64,000 nt of DNA from Hyphococcus sp. (GCA_028284345.1 JANQRY010000008.1:836790-900789); one strand, 5' to 3'. Shown: positions 27,474 through 37,089, counted from the stretch's first letter. Notes: generated by a model from the sequence alone, not told the origin. Program-made: numbers and translations.

Positions 27474-28860
27474 CGTCCGCCTCCCGCGTGATCATCCATA
27501 ACCGGATGCTCAACAAGACTGACGCCGCGGCGAGGCCGGCGAGGAGGCCGAACCAGACGCCGCGGGCGGCGAGGTCCGTGCCGAGGCCGAGCCAGGCGGA
27601 GATCGTAAAACCGATCATCCAGTAGCTGATGAAGGTGATGACCATAGGCACGCGCACGTCTTTCAGGCCGCGCAGGGCCTGGTTCGCCGCGACTTGCGTT
27701 GCGTCGAACAGGGCGAAGGCCGCGGCGATGGGCAGGAACGACACGACAAGGGCGATCACCGCGGCGTTTTCAGGGACGTCGGCGTTAAGATAGAGTCCGG
27801 CGATCACGTGCGGGGCGAACATCATCGGGACCGCGGCGATCATGATCGCGCCGATGCAGGCGAGGATCGACACGAGCGCGGCCCGGCGCACGCCGGCGTC
27901 GTCGCCGGCGCCGGCTTTGAGCCCGACGCGCGTCGCGCCCGCCATGGCGAGGCCAAGCGGCGCCATGAAGGCGAGGGCGGCGACGTTGAGCGCCACCTGA
28001 TAGGCGGCGACTTCATTGACGCCGAGACGGCCCATCAACAGGATGGCGGCGTTGAACAGCATGGCCTCAAACGCGAAGGTGACGCCGATGGGCCAGCCGA
28101 GACGAAAGACGTCGCCGAGTCGCTCCCAGTCGGGGCGCCAGAACCGCGTAAACAGATCGAACCGCCGGCTTTCCTTTTCATAATGGGCGTAGGCCACAAG
28201 GAGGGCGAAGCCGATCGCATGGGAAAGCGACGACGCAATCCCGGCGCCCACAAGCTCAAGCCGCGGAAAGCCCCAGTTGCCGTAGATCAAGAGGTAATTC
28301 AGCAACGCGTTGAGCGCCGTCGTGCCGATGATGAAATAGAGCGGCGCGCGGGTGCGCTCGATGGCGGCGAGAAAGTTGCGCATGGCGATGACGCCGAGCG
28401 CAAACGGCAGGCCCGGCGCCAGCGCCAGCACGTAAGGCTCCGCCATGGCGGCGAGATGCGGCGGCTGGCCGAAGAGAAGCTCGATTTCTTCCGTCAGTAG
28501 AAAGACGATGAGCGCCGGCGCGCAGAACATCACGCTCGCCCACAGCCCCATGCGCACGGAGCGGCGCGCGTCCCTACGGTTGTCGGGGTCGGCGCCGAGG
28601 GTCTGGGCGACAAGCGGCGTCACCGCCATGGCGGGACCGAGCCCCAACAGGAACATGGCGTAGTAAACAACAAGGCCGAGAGAAGCGCCGGCGAGATGAT
28701 CGGGCCCCAACCGCCCGATCATCAAGACGTCAATGGTGTTGATCGAAAACTGGACGAGCTGGGTCGCGGCCATGGGAAGACCCAAAGCCATGAGCGCGAG
28801 AAACTCGCGCCGCCAGGGCGCGAAGCGCGCGCCCGGCTGTGTGACCGGCGTCGTAGACAT
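27457..28860 (-). CDS. MATE family multidrug efflux transporter
   Basis: 467 residues with 12 predicted membrane helices in two homologous halves. N-terminal LALGLPMAATQLVQFSINTI, and GLGPAMAVTPLVAQTLGA in helix 2, are typical of NorM-type MATE proteins that export cationic drugs with Na+ or H+. The second half starts near FRLGWPIGVTFAFEAMLFN. Substrates unknown. No local regulator is present. The 104-base gap to the next gene on the same strand holds nothing I can assign. Confidence 0.93.
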   Translation of the reverse strand: MSTTPVTQPGARFAPWRREFLALMALGLPMAATQLVQFSINTIDVLMIGRLGPDHLAGASLGLVVYYAMFLLGLGPAMAVTPLVAQTLGADPDNRRDARRSVRMGLWASVMFCAPALIVFLLTEEIELLFGQPPHLAAMAEPYVLALAPGLPFALGVIAMRNFLAAIERTRAPLYFIIGTTALNALLNYLLIYGNWGFPRLELVGAGIASSLSHAIGFALLVAYAHYEKESRRFDLFTRFWRPDWERLGDVFRLGWPIGVTFAFEAMLFNAAILLMGRLGVNEVAAYQVALNVAALAFMAPLGLAMAGATRVGLKAGAGDDAGVRRAALVSILACIGAIMIAAVPMMFAPHVIAGLYLNADVPENAAVIALVVSFLPIAAAFALFDATQVAANQALRGLKDVRVPMVITFISYWMIGFTISAWLGLGTDLAARGVWFGLLAGLAAASVLLSIRLWMITREADVKAPA

Positions 28861-28964
28861 TTTTCATACTACAATCTTCAATCCGCATTCGGCGGGGGGC
28901 GGGGTGTAGCGCGCGCCCGACGAAAAGGAAACCTGACTTTCGGCAGGCGCGATCAACTTTCGTT

Positions 28965-29795
28965 TCAATCGCGCAGGAAGGCGCTGACCGTAGCGGCGCC
29001 GTCCGCATTTGCGGAGAGACAGTCGAAATTGCCGTCCGTCAGCATTGTTTTCGCATCGGCGAGGCTTGCATAGGCGATGCGGGCGAGGGCGCCGCCGACC
29101 GAAAGCCGCGCGACGCCGGCCTCGGCGAAGTCCTCAACCGAATGCCGGGCGAGCTTGCCCATGACCAGCACGTTGACCGGTTTTGAAACCGCGGCGCAAA
29201 CGGCGCGCACCGCGTCCATGTCTGGCAGGCTCGGGGCAAAGAGAACGTCGGCGCCGGCGGCCTCGAACTGTTGCAGGCGATCAATGACGTCGTCGAGTTT
29301 CGGCTCGCCCCAGAGATAGGCTTCCGCCCGCGCCGTGAGGACAAAGCCGGATTTCGATTTGCGCGCTTCATATTCCGCCGCGACGATGCGTTCGGCGGCG
29401 TGGTTCTGCTCGTAAATCGGATTTGACGGATCGCCGGTTGAGTCTTCGATCGAGCCGCCGGCGAGCCCGGTCTCGATGGCGAGGGCGATGGTTTCGGCGA
29501 CGTCGTGCGGTTCGTCGGCCCAGCCGTTTTCAAGATCGGCGCTCACCGGAATGTCGACCGCGGCGGCGACGTCGCGGCAATGGGCGAGCGCCTCGTCGCG
29601 GGCGACGCCGTAGTCTTTTCGTCCTTTGGTCATGGCGAAGCCGGAACTTGTCGTCGCAATCGCCTTGAACCCCAGCCCTTCGAGCATGCGCGCGGAGCCC
29701 GCGTCCCAGGCGTTGGCGATGACGAAGGGGTCGCCGGCGACGTGTAGTTTACGCAGCGCCGCGGATTTCGTTTGGTCGGTCATGGCGGCGTTCAT
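28965..29795 (-). CDS. Isocitrate lyase/PEP mutase superfamily protein
   Basis: 276-residue TIM-barrel protein. Recognisable elements are NAWDAGSARMLEGLGFKAIATTS near the start, a metal-binding VSADLENGW, and GGSIEDSTGD. It lacks the KKCGH-type loop with catalytic Cys found in isocitrate and methylisocitrate lyases, so it is more like oxaloacetate decarboxylase/PEP-mutase-type members. Substrate is undetermined. ATG 29795 directly follows the stop of the upstream secreted-protein gene; ATG 29783 is an alternative. Confidence 0.85.
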   Translation of the reverse strand: MNAAMTDQTKSAALRKLHVAGDPFVIANAWDAGSARMLEGLGFKAIATTSSGFAMTKGRKDYGVARDEALAHCRDVAAAVDIPVSADLENGWADEPHDVAETIALAIETGLAGGSIEDSTGDPSNPIYEQNHAAERIVAAEYEARKSKSGFVLTARAEAYLWGEPKLDDVIDRLQQFEAAGADVLFAPSLPDMDAVRAVCAAVSKPVNVLVMGKLARHSVEDFAEAGVARLSVGGALARIAYASLADAKTMLTDGNFDCLSANADGAATVSAFLRD

Positions 29796-31004
29796 CTACC
29801 GGCAGAGCGAGCGCTCGACGACGCGGTGATCGTCCTGATCTTCGCACCACAGGCGGTCCTCCCAGCTAAAAATATTGGGATTGATGCCGGAATAGTCCTG
29901 GCAACAGACCTCTGAACGGCCGCTCGGATAAGGATCAATGTCGTCATTATCGTGGTCCCCGCCCGGCGGCGGCGCCTTGTCGTCTTCCCGGTCGTCCGCA
30001 TTGCAAAAGCGTCCGGGGACGACGTCGGCGGGCCCGCCGTCGAAGGCGACGCATTGATTTGCGTCGGACAGGAAATAGACGTCGCCGATCCCCGAGCGAC
30101 GCGCCTTGCAGCAAAGTTCGGCCTCCATATACGCTTCGACCTTAACCGGCGCGCCGGCTGTGTCGATGTTCTGTTCAATAAAATCGACGGCGACCGTGCG
30201 CACGGCGTCTTTCAGATTCATGCCCGGCGGCGCGTCTTCGATCAGGGTTTCCGGATTGCAGTCTTTCCAGGCAAAGCGATAGACGCCGTTGAATGTCGGA
30301 TCGGCGTAATAGCACGGGTAGGATCCGTTTTCCTGACGAATGGCGCCCGGCCGGCCGCTCTCCGGCCATCGGAAATAGTCGTAATTGTTGACCGTGACGA
30401 TCAGCTCAGCCGTCTGGTGGGTCCACACATTGCCTGACCCGTCGGGAAAATTGTCGTCGTCATAATCGACGTCCAGCAGCACAACCGGAAAATTGCGCCG
30501 TTCAAGGGGCAAATGCCCTGACGGTTGATGATGCTGGAAGCGGTACTCGAACATGAAGTCGGACAGGTTGATGTCGTCAATGAGAGGACTGAGCGTCGTC
30601 AAGGGCTTGAAAAGCGGATCGGCGTCGTCCGCCTTGCCGTGTTGCGTGAGGGCGAAGCAGACATCGGCGACCGCCTCGCCCAGCGCCTGCGCCGATTGCG
30701 AAAACTGACCGTTATTGAAGAACTTAATATCCCGGGGGCGAAGTTTCAGAAATTCCAGAAACGCCCTCAAATTCTTTTCATCGGCGGCGGACCGGAAAGC
30801 GATCCCCGGCGGGTCTTCTGAGTTGCACGCATTTGCGACCCGCGCGCCGTCAAAATCGTTCTCTTGCAGATAGGTAGTGTACTGAATATCCCGAATAGGA
30901 ACGCCCTGCGCCGCGGCGGCTGAAATTGCGGCGAGCGCGGCCAGCGGAAAAAGCGCAGCGGCCGTTCGCGACATGGTTCGAAGAAACACGATTTTGCTCC
31001 CCAT
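29796..31004 (-). CDS. Secreted cysteine-rich protein of unknown function
   Basis: About 402 residues. A signal peptide spans the start (FPLAALAAISAAAA, cleavage before QGVP). I recognise no domain. The mature protein has 12 Cys, including two CC pairs (ELCCKA, EVCCQD), and many aromatic residues. Acidic runs DVDYDDDNF and GGDHDNDDIDPYPSG look like possible Ca2+ sites. These features suggest an oxidised periplasmic or extracellular protein. The start is uncertain: ATG 31004 is used, with ATG 31034 and ATG 30974 in frame. The next gene starts immediately after its stop. Confidence 0.55.
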   Translation of the reverse strand: MGSKIVFLRTMSRTAAALFPLAALAAISAAAAQGVPIRDIQYTTYLQENDFDGARVANACNSEDPPGIAFRSAADEKNLRAFLEFLKLRPRDIKFFNNGQFSQSAQALGEAVADVCFALTQHGKADDADPLFKPLTTLSPLIDDINLSDFMFEYRFQHHQPSGHLPLERRNFPVVLLDVDYDDDNFPDGSGNVWTHQTAELIVTVNNYDYFRWPESGRPGAIRQENGSYPCYYADPTFNGVYRFAWKDCNPETLIEDAPPGMNLKDAVRTVAVDFIEQNIDTAGAPVKVEAYMEAELCCKARRSGIGDVYFLSDANQCVAFDGGPADVVPGRFCNADDREDDKAPPPGGDHDNDDIDPYPSGRSEVCCQDYSGINPNIFSWEDRLWCEDQDDHRVVERSLCR

Positions 31005-31143
31005 CCCCGGCTGGCGCGCACGAGCATTTCGCATTGCATGCGCGCCCTCACGTTATTGGAAAAGCCCATGATCAATCAAGCGGCGCCATTACGCCGCGCG
31101 GCGCGGGAAATAGCGCTTGAAAATCACGCTGTTGCGCCGCGCG

Positions 31144-32148
31144 CTAATCCGCGACCGCCGCATGCCAGCTTGCATAGGGGCCCTGTCCCAGCACGCCGGC
31201 CTGCACTTGCGCCAGCGCGGCGTTGGCGCCCCGGGCCGCGTCGGGTCGCGGATGGACGACGCGGCGCAAGGGCCGCTTGCCAGCGGGTAGGGCCATGATT
31301 TCGGCAATCGCGTTCGGGACATCGATCGGGTTGGTGGGCTGTCCGCCGGTCATCAACGCCGTCGCCATCTGAATATGGGGTTCATAGGCGGCTTTCTTTT
31401 CGTCGCTGACGCGGGCCAGCCATTGATCGGTGTAGCGCCGGCCGTTCTCCCAGATCCTGGTCGGATACCCGCCGGGTTGGATGATGGTCATGTCGATCCC
31501 GTGCGGCGCCAGTTCGTAGGCCATGGTTTCAAACAGCGCTTCAAGGCCGAATTTCGTCGCGCAGTAAAGACCGAGGCTCGGGATCACGAAGCGGCCGAGC
31601 TGCGATGAAACATTGAAAATCTGTCCGGCGCCGTTCTCGCGCATCTTCGGCAGGGCCGCATTGGCGACGCGCAGATAGCCGTAGAGATTGGTCTCGAACA
31701 TCAAGCGCGTCACGTCCATGTCGGAAAGTTCAACGGGGCCGGCGACGCCGACGCCGGCGTTGTTGACGACGACGTCGAGGGCGCCGCCGGCGAGGCGTTC
31801 GGCTTCGGCAACGCCCGCGGCGACGAGGGCGTCGTCAGCAACGTCGATCTCGACCACATGGAGATCGAGGTCTTCATTGGCGGCGATAGTCAGGAGGTCG
31901 CGCGCTTCCGGTCTTGCGCCGCCGTCGAGATTGCGCATGGAGGCGATGACGCTCGCGCCCATGCGCGCGAGCGTCCGGGCGGTCAATCGTCCGAAGCCGG
32001 AACTTGTTCCCGTGATCAGGACCGAGCGGCCAGAAAAATCGACGACGCCGTCTTCCGCGCGCCCGTGCCCTGAAAGGGAGGCGACGGCGACGGCGGAGGC
32101 GCCGGCGAGCAGCGCGCGGCGGTTGGGAGCGGCGGCGAATGCGGACAT
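31144..32148 (-). CDS. Tat-exported short-chain dehydrogenase/reductase
   Basis: 334 residues. The first 30 residues have a twin-arginine signal ([19 protein letters not shown], then GRA), which is unusual for an NAD(P)-binding SDR and implies export to the periplasm with bound cofactor. The SDR fold begins at [12 protein letters not shown], with NNAGVG near residue 130, Ser in NVSSQ and the catalytic Tyr-Lys in YCATK. A long C-terminal extension follows residue 270. Substrate unknown. Transcribed divergently from the alternative oxidase gene. Confidence 0.78.
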   Translation of the reverse strand: MSAFAAAPNRRALLAGASAVAVASLSGHGRAEDGVVDFSGRSVLITGTSSGFGRLTARTLARMGASVIASMRNLDGGARPEARDLLTIAANEDLDLHVVEIDVADDALVAAGVAEAERLAGGALDVVVNNAGVGVAGPVELSDMDVTRLMFETNLYGYLRVANAALPKMRENGAGQIFNVSSQLGRFVIPSLGLYCATKFGLEALFETMAYELAPHGIDMTIIQPGGYPTRIWENGRRYTDQWLARVSDEKKAAYEPHIQMATALMTGGQPTNPIDVPNAIAEIMALPAGKRPLRRVVHPRPDAARGANAALAQVQAGVLGQGPYASWHAAVAD

Positions 32149-32192
32149 GGCGAGATCCCTCGGGGTTGCTTATTGACCGCATTTGTAACGCA

Positions 32193-32207
32193 ACGGGGTT
32201 TCCCCGT
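32193..32207. promoter_or_regulatory. Short perfect inverted repeat between the SDR and oxidase genes
   Basis: ACGGGG-TTT-CCCCGT, 6-bp arms with a 3-base spacer, lies 45 bases before the SDR start and 118 before the oxidase start. It could be an operator for one or both divergent genes, or a small hairpin in the leader. No regulator is adjacent. Confidence 0.3.
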
Positions 32208-32324
32208 CAGGTTCGGGATGCAGGACGTCCGCGCGTCTGCGTCCGCGTCCGGCAAATTGTCACACAGGACTCGTCTGCGCGCCGCGCGTCTCCATATAAT
32301 CAACATATCCCATGGAGACCGCAG

Positions 32325-33023
32325 ATGTTTGACGTCGACCCGTTTGATGCAACGGACGACCCGCTCTCCCGCCACCGCCGCCCGCGTGGACCGCGCGACG
32401 CAGCCGCCTTTCATTTTACCAAACTGCTGCGTTTTTTCGCCGACGCGTTTTTTGCCGGTCGCTACGGTCATCGCGCGGTGGTGCTGGAAACTGTCGCCGC
32501 CGTGCCCGGCATGGTCGGCGGCATGCTTCAGCATTTCCGCTCCCTGCGGCGCATGGAGGACGATGAGGGCTGGATCAAGACGCTGCTCGACGAGGCGGAA
32601 AACGAGCGCATGCATCTGATGACGTTCGTCGAGATTGCGCAGCCCAATCTGTTCGAACGCCTTCTCGTCCTGCTGGCGCAGGGCGTCTTCTTTTTCGGCT
32701 ACGGACTTATCTATCTGATCTCGCCGATTACGGCGCACCGCATTGTCGGCTATTTCGAGGAAGAAGCGGTGTTCAGTTACACACAGTATCTGCAGCAGAT
32801 TGACGACGGAAAAGTCGAGAACGTCCCGGCGCCAAAGATCGCCATTGACTACTGGAAGCTACTGGCAGATGCGCGGCTGCGCGATGTAGTCATCGCTGTC
32901 CGCGCCGATGAAGCCGGCCACCGCGACGTCAATCACGCGCTGGCGGACGCCTATTTAAAAGAAGACCGCCCTGCGGCGCGCAAGGCGGTCATTGATCGAA
33001 TAGACGAGGCGGCAAGGGCCTAA
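32325..33023 (+). CDS. Alternative (ubiquinol) oxidase
   Basis: 232-residue di-iron membrane oxidase that oxidises ubiquinol and reduces O2 without pumping protons; the family is cyanide-insensitive. All ligand motifs are present: E55 in [11 protein letters not shown]94-x-x-H97 in NERMHLM, FEEEA (144-148) and E196-x-x-H199 in ADEAGHRD. Two hydrophobic hairpin helices (about 55-68 and 112-133) anchor it in one leaflet of the inner membrane. GGAG lies eight bases before ATG 32325. Its stop overlaps the convergent rpoH stop. UbiA, which makes the quinone, is encoded at 42.3 kb. Confidence 0.95.
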   Translation: MFDVDPFDATDDPLSRHRRPRGPRDAAAFHFTKLLRFFADAFFAGRYGHRAVVLETVAAVPGMVGGMLQHFRSLRRMEDDEGWIKTLLDEAENERMHLMTFVEIAQPNLFERLLVLLAQGVFFFGYGLIYLISPITAHRIVGYFEEEAVFSYTQYLQQIDDGKVENVPAPKIAIDYWKLLADARLRDVVIAVRADEAGHRDVNHALADAYLKEDRPAARKAVIDRIDEAARA

Positions 33024-33940
33024 GCCTCAACCTCTTCCACGTCCCGCGGCGCGCGGGCTTCCTTGTCCATGCGCTTCATGGCTTTTTGCAGCTTTTCAAA
33101 AGCGCGCACCTCGATCTGACGCACCCGCTCGCGGGAGACGTTGTAGACCTGGGAGAGCTCTTCCAGCGTCGACGGATTATCTTTCAGGCGCCGTTCGGTG
33201 AGAATATGCTGCTCGCGCTCATTGAGCGTTGCGAGGGCCCGTTCAAGCAGTCCCATGCGCATTTCATATTCATCATCTTTGGCGAGTTGCGCTTCCGGAT
33301 TGACGGCGTTCTCGTCAACGAGCCAGTCCTGCCATTCGCCGCCGCCTTCGGCGTCCTTGCCCATGGGGGCGTTGAGGGAGGCTTCCCCGCCCGACATGCG
33401 CCGGTTCATGGAAATCACGTCGTCATGGGTGACGCCAAGCTTGGTGGCGATGTGCTCCACCTGATCCGGGTGCAGATCGCCGTCGTCAACGGCTTCGATC
33501 TGGCCTTTGATCTTGCGCAGGTTGAAGAAGAGTTTCTTCTGCGCCGCGGTGGTGCCGATTTTCACAAGGCTCCATGAACGCAGGACATATTCCTGGATCG
33601 AGGCGCGGATCCACCACATGGCGTAGGTGGCGAGGCGAAAGCCCTTCTCCGGGTCGAACTTCTTGACCGCCTGCATCAGGCCGACATTGCCTTCGGAAAT
33701 CACCTCGCCGATGGGCAGGCCATAGCCGCGATAGCCCATGGCGATTTTTGCCACGAGCCGCAGATGAGAAGTAATCAGTTTTTGCGCCGCGTCCGGGTCT
33801 TCATGCTCGGCGAAGCGTTTCGCGAGCATGTACTCCTCGTCCTTTTCCAGCATCGGGAATTTGCGGATTTCCGCCAGATAGCGCGAGAGCGACCCCTCCG
33901 GGGTCAGCGCGGCGCCGGTCGTCGTTAATGCGTTCGCCAT
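33020..33940 (-). CDS. rpoH: RNA polymerase sigma-32 factor (heat shock)
   Basis: 306-residue sigma factor. Region 2 has [34 protein letters not shown] and the -10-binding [21 protein letters not shown]. The RpoH box, [12 protein letters not shown], distinguishes it from RpoD. Region 4 has [19 protein letters not shown] for -35 recognition. ATG 33940 has AAGGAGAG about 12 bases upstream. The 291-base gap to rluD upstream (33941-34231) should hold its promoter and, as is usual for rpoH, a regulatory 5' leader; I see no clear motif. It directs chaperone and protease genes under heat or oxidative stress. Confidence 0.96.
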   Translation of the reverse strand: MANALTTTGAALTPEGSLSRYLAEIRKFPMLEKDEEYMLAKRFAEHEDPDAAQKLITSHLRLVAKIAMGYRGYGLPIGEVISEGNVGLMQAVKKFDPEKGFRLATYAMWWIRASIQEYVLRSWSLVKIGTTAAQKKLFFNLRKIKGQIEAVDDGDLHPDQVEHIATKLGVTHDDVISMNRRMSGGEASLNAPMGKDAEGGGEWQDWLVDENAVNPEAQLAKDDEYEMRMGLLERALATLNEREQHILTERRLKDNPSTLEELSQVYNVSRERVRQIEVRAFEKLQKAMKRMDKEARAPRDVEEVEA

Positions 33941-34231
33941 GGCTTTTCTTTCTCTCCTTCTGTGGCGCCGTTTCTCGCCGGTTATCCGGTCTTCTGGCGC
34001 CGGCGCGCCTTGTCTCAAGGCGCGTCATCGTTCGGGCGGGTCCGTTGTTTTTGAAGTCCCCATAGATACGCCGTTACCGGCGCTTTGGACCTCATATAGG
34101 CATTAAAACGTACAATCCCAAGGATTCCGCCGCTAAACGCTGTGTTTACAGGGCTTTTTCGCCCATTTTATGGCGAAATCCCAGTCACAAGGGCCTCGCT
34201 ACGGCGCACATGGCTGTGATTCCGGGAAGCG

Positions 34232-35284
34232 TCAGAGCGCGGCGAGGGCCATGCGCAGGGCCTCAAAATCTCCCGGCGGCGGCCGTTCAAAGCGCATCTG
34301 TTCGCCGGTGACGGGGTGCGTGAAGCCCAGCACCGCGGCGTGCAGGGCCTGTCGGCGGAATTTTGCGATGGCGGCGATGGCGCGGTCCGCTTCCGGCTCG
34401 CCCGGTTTTAGACCGCCGAGGCCGGGCCCGCGGCCATAGACCGGATCGCCGATCAGCGGATGGCCGATGGAGCTTAGGTGGACGCGGATCTGATGCGTGC
34501 GTCCGGTTTCAAGGCGGCACTCAATGAGCGAGGCGAGGGCGTCGCCTTTCAGCTTTGCCCGGGCGCGCCCGTAAGTTTCGACCACCTTATAATGGGTCAC
34601 CGCGCGGCGCGGGTTGAAATGGGTCTCGGCGTTGACGACCGCCATTTTCTTGCGGTCCGTTTTCGCGCGGGCGAGCGCCGCGTCGATGACGCCGACGCCG
34701 GGCCGCGGGGCGCCGACGGCGATCGCCAGATAGATCCGCTCAATATCGTGTACGGAGAATGCGGCGGCGAGGCCCTGATGGGCCTTGTCGTTCTTGGCGG
34801 CGACGATGAGGCCGGACGTGTCCTTGTCGATGCGGTGGACGACGCCCGGGCGGGCGACGCCGCCGACGCCGGAAAGGGTGTCCCCGCAATGATGCAGAAG
34901 CGCGTTGACCAGCGTGCCGGTCCAGTTCCCGGCGGCCGGGTGGACGACCATGCCGACCCGCTTGTTGACGACAATCAGATCGTCGTCTTCGAAAACCACG
35001 TCGAGGGGGATCGCTTCGGCTCGCGGGACCGGGTCTTCGGGCGCCGGCACGGTGAGGCGGATTGTTTCACCGGCGCGCAGTTTCCAGGAGGGATCGTCAA
35101 ACGCCGCCCCGTCCTTGGCGAGGGCGCCGCCCTCGATCAGCGCTTTGAGGCGCGTCCGGGTGAGGCTTTCGATCCGTTCCGACAACCATTTATCAAGCCT
35201 TGCGCCGGCATCATCCGCGCCGGCGGCGAATTCGTGGATCGCCTCACCGTCGTGAGACTTGAGCGGGTCGTCGTCGCGGGTCAT
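34232..35284 (-). CDS. rluD: 23S rRNA pseudouridine synthase, RluD/RluA family
   Basis: 350 residues. An N-terminal S4 domain (about 25-70: GARLDKWLSERI and RLKALIEGG) is followed by the catalytic domain with D in VHRIDKDTSGLIVAAKN. ETGRTHQIRVHLSSIGHPLIGD and FRRQALHA follow, diagnostic of RluD/RluC-type enzymes. RluD modifies helix 69 of 23S rRNA. RluD is assigned over RluC because of the rluD-rpoH order seen in alphaproteobacteria. The adjacent divergent gene starts 65 bases away. Confidence 0.92.
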   Translation of the reverse strand: MTRDDDPLKSHDGEAIHEFAAGADDAGARLDKWLSERIESLTRTRLKALIEGGALAKDGAAFDDPSWKLRAGETIRLTVPAPEDPVPRAEAIPLDVVFEDDDLIVVNKRVGMVVHPAAGNWTGTLVNALLHHCGDTLSGVGGVARPGVVHRIDKDTSGLIVAAKNDKAHQGLAAAFSVHDIERIYLAIAVGAPRPGVGVIDAALARAKTDRKKMAVVNAETHFNPRRAVTHYKVVETYGRARAKLKGDALASLIECRLETGRTHQIRVHLSSIGHPLIGDPVYGRGPGLGGLKPGEPEADRAIAAIAKFRRQALHAAVLGFTHPVTGEQMRFERPPPGDFEALRMALAAL

Positions 35285-35349
35285 AAGCGATTTCAGCGCC
35301 TAGGCGCGCGCTGGCCTTAAGTCAAACGGCGTTGAAAGGAACTTTGGAC

Positions 35350-35808
35350 ATGCAGTCGAATTCGCCGGGCGCGCGACCGGATCGCGACGAGCCGCTGGAG
35401 CTGAAAAAACCGTCCTCGTTCGAAAACATTGCGACGGCCATCGGCTCGCGCAATCTGATGATCATTATCGTGACGATGCCGCTCGTGTTCCTGGCAGTGG
35501 TGACGGGGATCATCGCGATCTTCGGCGGCGACGACGCGGAGGTCGCGTCCGAGGCGGCGGCTCCGGCCGCGGTCGAACGGCTGGCTGAGCCGGCGCCGGC
35601 GCATGGCGCCGCGGGCGCCACGGCGGTTTCCGCCGATCCGTCGGCCATCGGTCTTGCCCCGGGCGCCGACGTCACCGCCATGTCTCTTGACGGCGACCGT
35701 CTCGCCCTGCGCGTCGACGGACCCGGCGGCGTTTCCATTGTGATCTACGACCTTTCCGCCGGCGCTGTTGTGCAGACCATCCCCATTACGCAAACGCGGT
35801 CGAACTAA
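35350..35808 (+). CDS. Single-pass membrane protein (DUF6476-like)
   Basis: 152 residues. A cytoplasmic leader (about 1-35) is followed by one membrane helix (about 36-62: LMIIIVTMPLVFLAVVTGII). A long Ala/Pro-rich linker then leads to a C-terminal beta-like domain, APGADVTAMSLDGDRLALRV then VIYDLSAGAVVQTIPI. This resembles a short beta-propeller blade and is typical of the alphaproteobacterial DUF6476-type proteins, though the match is by eye. AAGGA lies nine bases before ATG 35350. Its end overlaps the convergent DUF2306 gene. Confidence 0.55.
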   Translation: MQSNSPGARPDRDEPLELKKPSSFENIATAIGSRNLMIIIVTMPLVFLAVVTGIIAIFGGDDAEVASEAAAPAAVERLAEPAPAHGAAGATAVSADPSAIGLAPGADVTAMSLDGDRLALRVDGPGGVSIVIYDLSAGAVVQTIPITQTRSN

Positions 35809-36425
35809 CCCGCCTCGCGCAACCATTGACGTTTCGCATGCCGGACATAGGCACCGACAAATACGGCGCCGACGGCGCCGGAAACCGCCATGGAGATGGA
35901 GAACAGGGTCCAGAAGGTCTCAAGGCTGTCGATCTGTGGCCCGAGCCCGCGCGTGAACACTTCCGCGATCGCGGCCAGCACCACGCCGAAATAGGACCAG
36001 CTCATTAGTTCGATATGGGTTTCCAGCGCTTTTGGCGCGCGCGTTCCGGCATAGACGACAATGGCGACAAGCGCGCCCGCCGACGTGATCAGGCTGACGG
36101 CGGCGGCGACGTGAAAGAAGTTCGGCCCGCCCGTAAACTCATACATGACGAGCGCTGTTGCGTTGGTCGCGAGCATAGCGAAAACATAGGAAAGGCCGAG
36201 TAGCCGATGCGCGATGTCGCCCTTGCGACGGGCGAGGACCACGGCGCCGAGGACAAGGGCGGCGATTGCCGCATACATGTGCAAGTGACCGAGCGCGTCG
36301 TTTGACCATTCCCAGAAGGCGTAGGCCGCCCGCCAGTCGACGCCCTGTTGCAGAAAGTCAGTGAGCTCGATTAACGGCGCGTCGACCGGGCCGGCGAGGG
36401 CGCGTATCTCGAGGCGTTGTATCAT
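35805..36425 (-). CDS. DUF2306 family membrane protein
   Basis: 206 residues with about five membrane helices after a short N-terminal segment. HLHMYAAIAALVLGAVVLAR followed by KGDIAHRLLGLSYVFAMLAT is the DUF2306 signature, where conserved His residues near the membrane could bind a cofactor such as haem. Function unknown. ATG 36425 overlaps the stop of the upstream gene (ATGA), so the two are translationally coupled. Confidence 0.78.
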   Translation of the reverse strand: MIQRLEIRALAGPVDAPLIELTDFLQQGVDWRAAYAFWEWSNDALGHLHMYAAIAALVLGAVVLARRKGDIAHRLLGLSYVFAMLATNATALVMYEFTGGPNFFHVAAAVSLITSAGALVAIVVYAGTRAPKALETHIELMSWSYFGVVLAAIAEVFTRGLGPQIDSLETFWTLFSISMAVSGAVGAVFVGAYVRHAKRQWLREAG

Positions 36426-36994
36426 TTCGAAAATTCGCTGTCGCGCGGCGCCACATTGATCCGTGTCAGGCGCATTTCGAATGTTTGCCGGCAATCATCG
36501 CCGCGGCAGTAAGAGCCGGTCTCGCGCCATGCGCCGTCTTCGCTCAGTTCCGCCGCATAGCGCATTTCCGCGCTGGGGCCGGCGGGATGGGACCAGGCAT
36601 AGTAATGCTCGCTGATCTCCGGCGTCGCGCGGGTCTGGTATCCTTCCTTCACAAAGGCGTCGAAATGATATTGTTGCGCGTAGGCGTCATAGGAAAAAAC
36701 ACCGATGGCGTGATGGCCTTCGATGGCCGCGCCGTCCGCACCGTCGCTCCAGCCGCGCCCTTCGATCAGCAGGATCAGCCCGCCGAGCTTCGGCTCCACG
36801 CGCTCGCGCACCTTGAAGGTTTCGACGACGCCGTCGGGGCCGGCGCGCCAGCCTTCGCCTTCCCATTCCCCGACCAACCACGCGACCTTCTCCATAGCGG
36901 CCCGGACGGCCGGGGCGGGCGCCGCCGGGGCCTGGGCGGCGGCGCCGGCCGTCGCCATGCTCGCGCCAAGCGCCATAAAACCCTTTAAAATCAT
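36422..36994 (-). CDS. Secreted DUF1579-like protein
   Basis: 190 residues with a signal peptide (MILKGFMALGASMATAGAAA, cleavage near AQA). The mature part has VAWLVGEWEGEG and later EGRGW and HHAIGVFSYD, which resembles a lipocalin-like beta-barrel of the DUF1579 type; function unknown. Two Cys (YCRGDDCRQ) may form a disulfide. GGAGGG lies five bases before ATG 36994. It is divergent from the membrane-protein/regulator pair, with the palindromic operator between. Confidence 0.65.
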   Translation of the reverse strand: MILKGFMALGASMATAGAAAQAPAAPAPAVRAAMEKVAWLVGEWEGEGWRAGPDGVVETFKVRERVEPKLGGLILLIEGRGWSDGADGAAIEGHHAIGVFSYDAYAQQYHFDAFVKEGYQTRATPEISEHYYAWSHPAGPSAEMRYAAELSEDGAWRETGSYCRGDDCRQTFEMRLTRINVAPRDSEFSK

Positions 36995-37049
36995 GAGGCC
37001 CTCCGATTTTCGCCGCCCCGGGGGCGGTCTCGCGCTTGCAAGCAAAGCA

Positions 37050-37073
37050 AAAGTACTTTATTTTGTAAAGTAC
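37050..37073. promoter_or_regulatory. Palindromic operator between divergent genes
   Basis: GTACTTTA (37053-37060) and TAAAGTAC (37066-37073) form a perfect inverted repeat around TTTTG, in an AT-rich island within GC-rich DNA. AAAGTAC is also directly repeated 17 bases apart. It sits 17 bases before the ATG of the membrane protein, so it would cover the promoter or start region. The winged-helix regulator downstream is the obvious candidate ligand. Confidence 0.65.
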
Positions 37074-37089
37074 ATTGATGGAGAAAGTC

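Noticed and set aside
27694..28500. 268-codon plus-strand frame inside the MATE gene
   Set aside because: Composition is charged and low in hydrophobic residues as expected for the antisense of a membrane protein; no family seen.
32149..32324. A consensus sigma-70 or sigma-32 promoter for the alternative oxidase
   Set aside because: A TTGACC is present but without a convincing -10 at suitable spacing, so no promoter is annotated.
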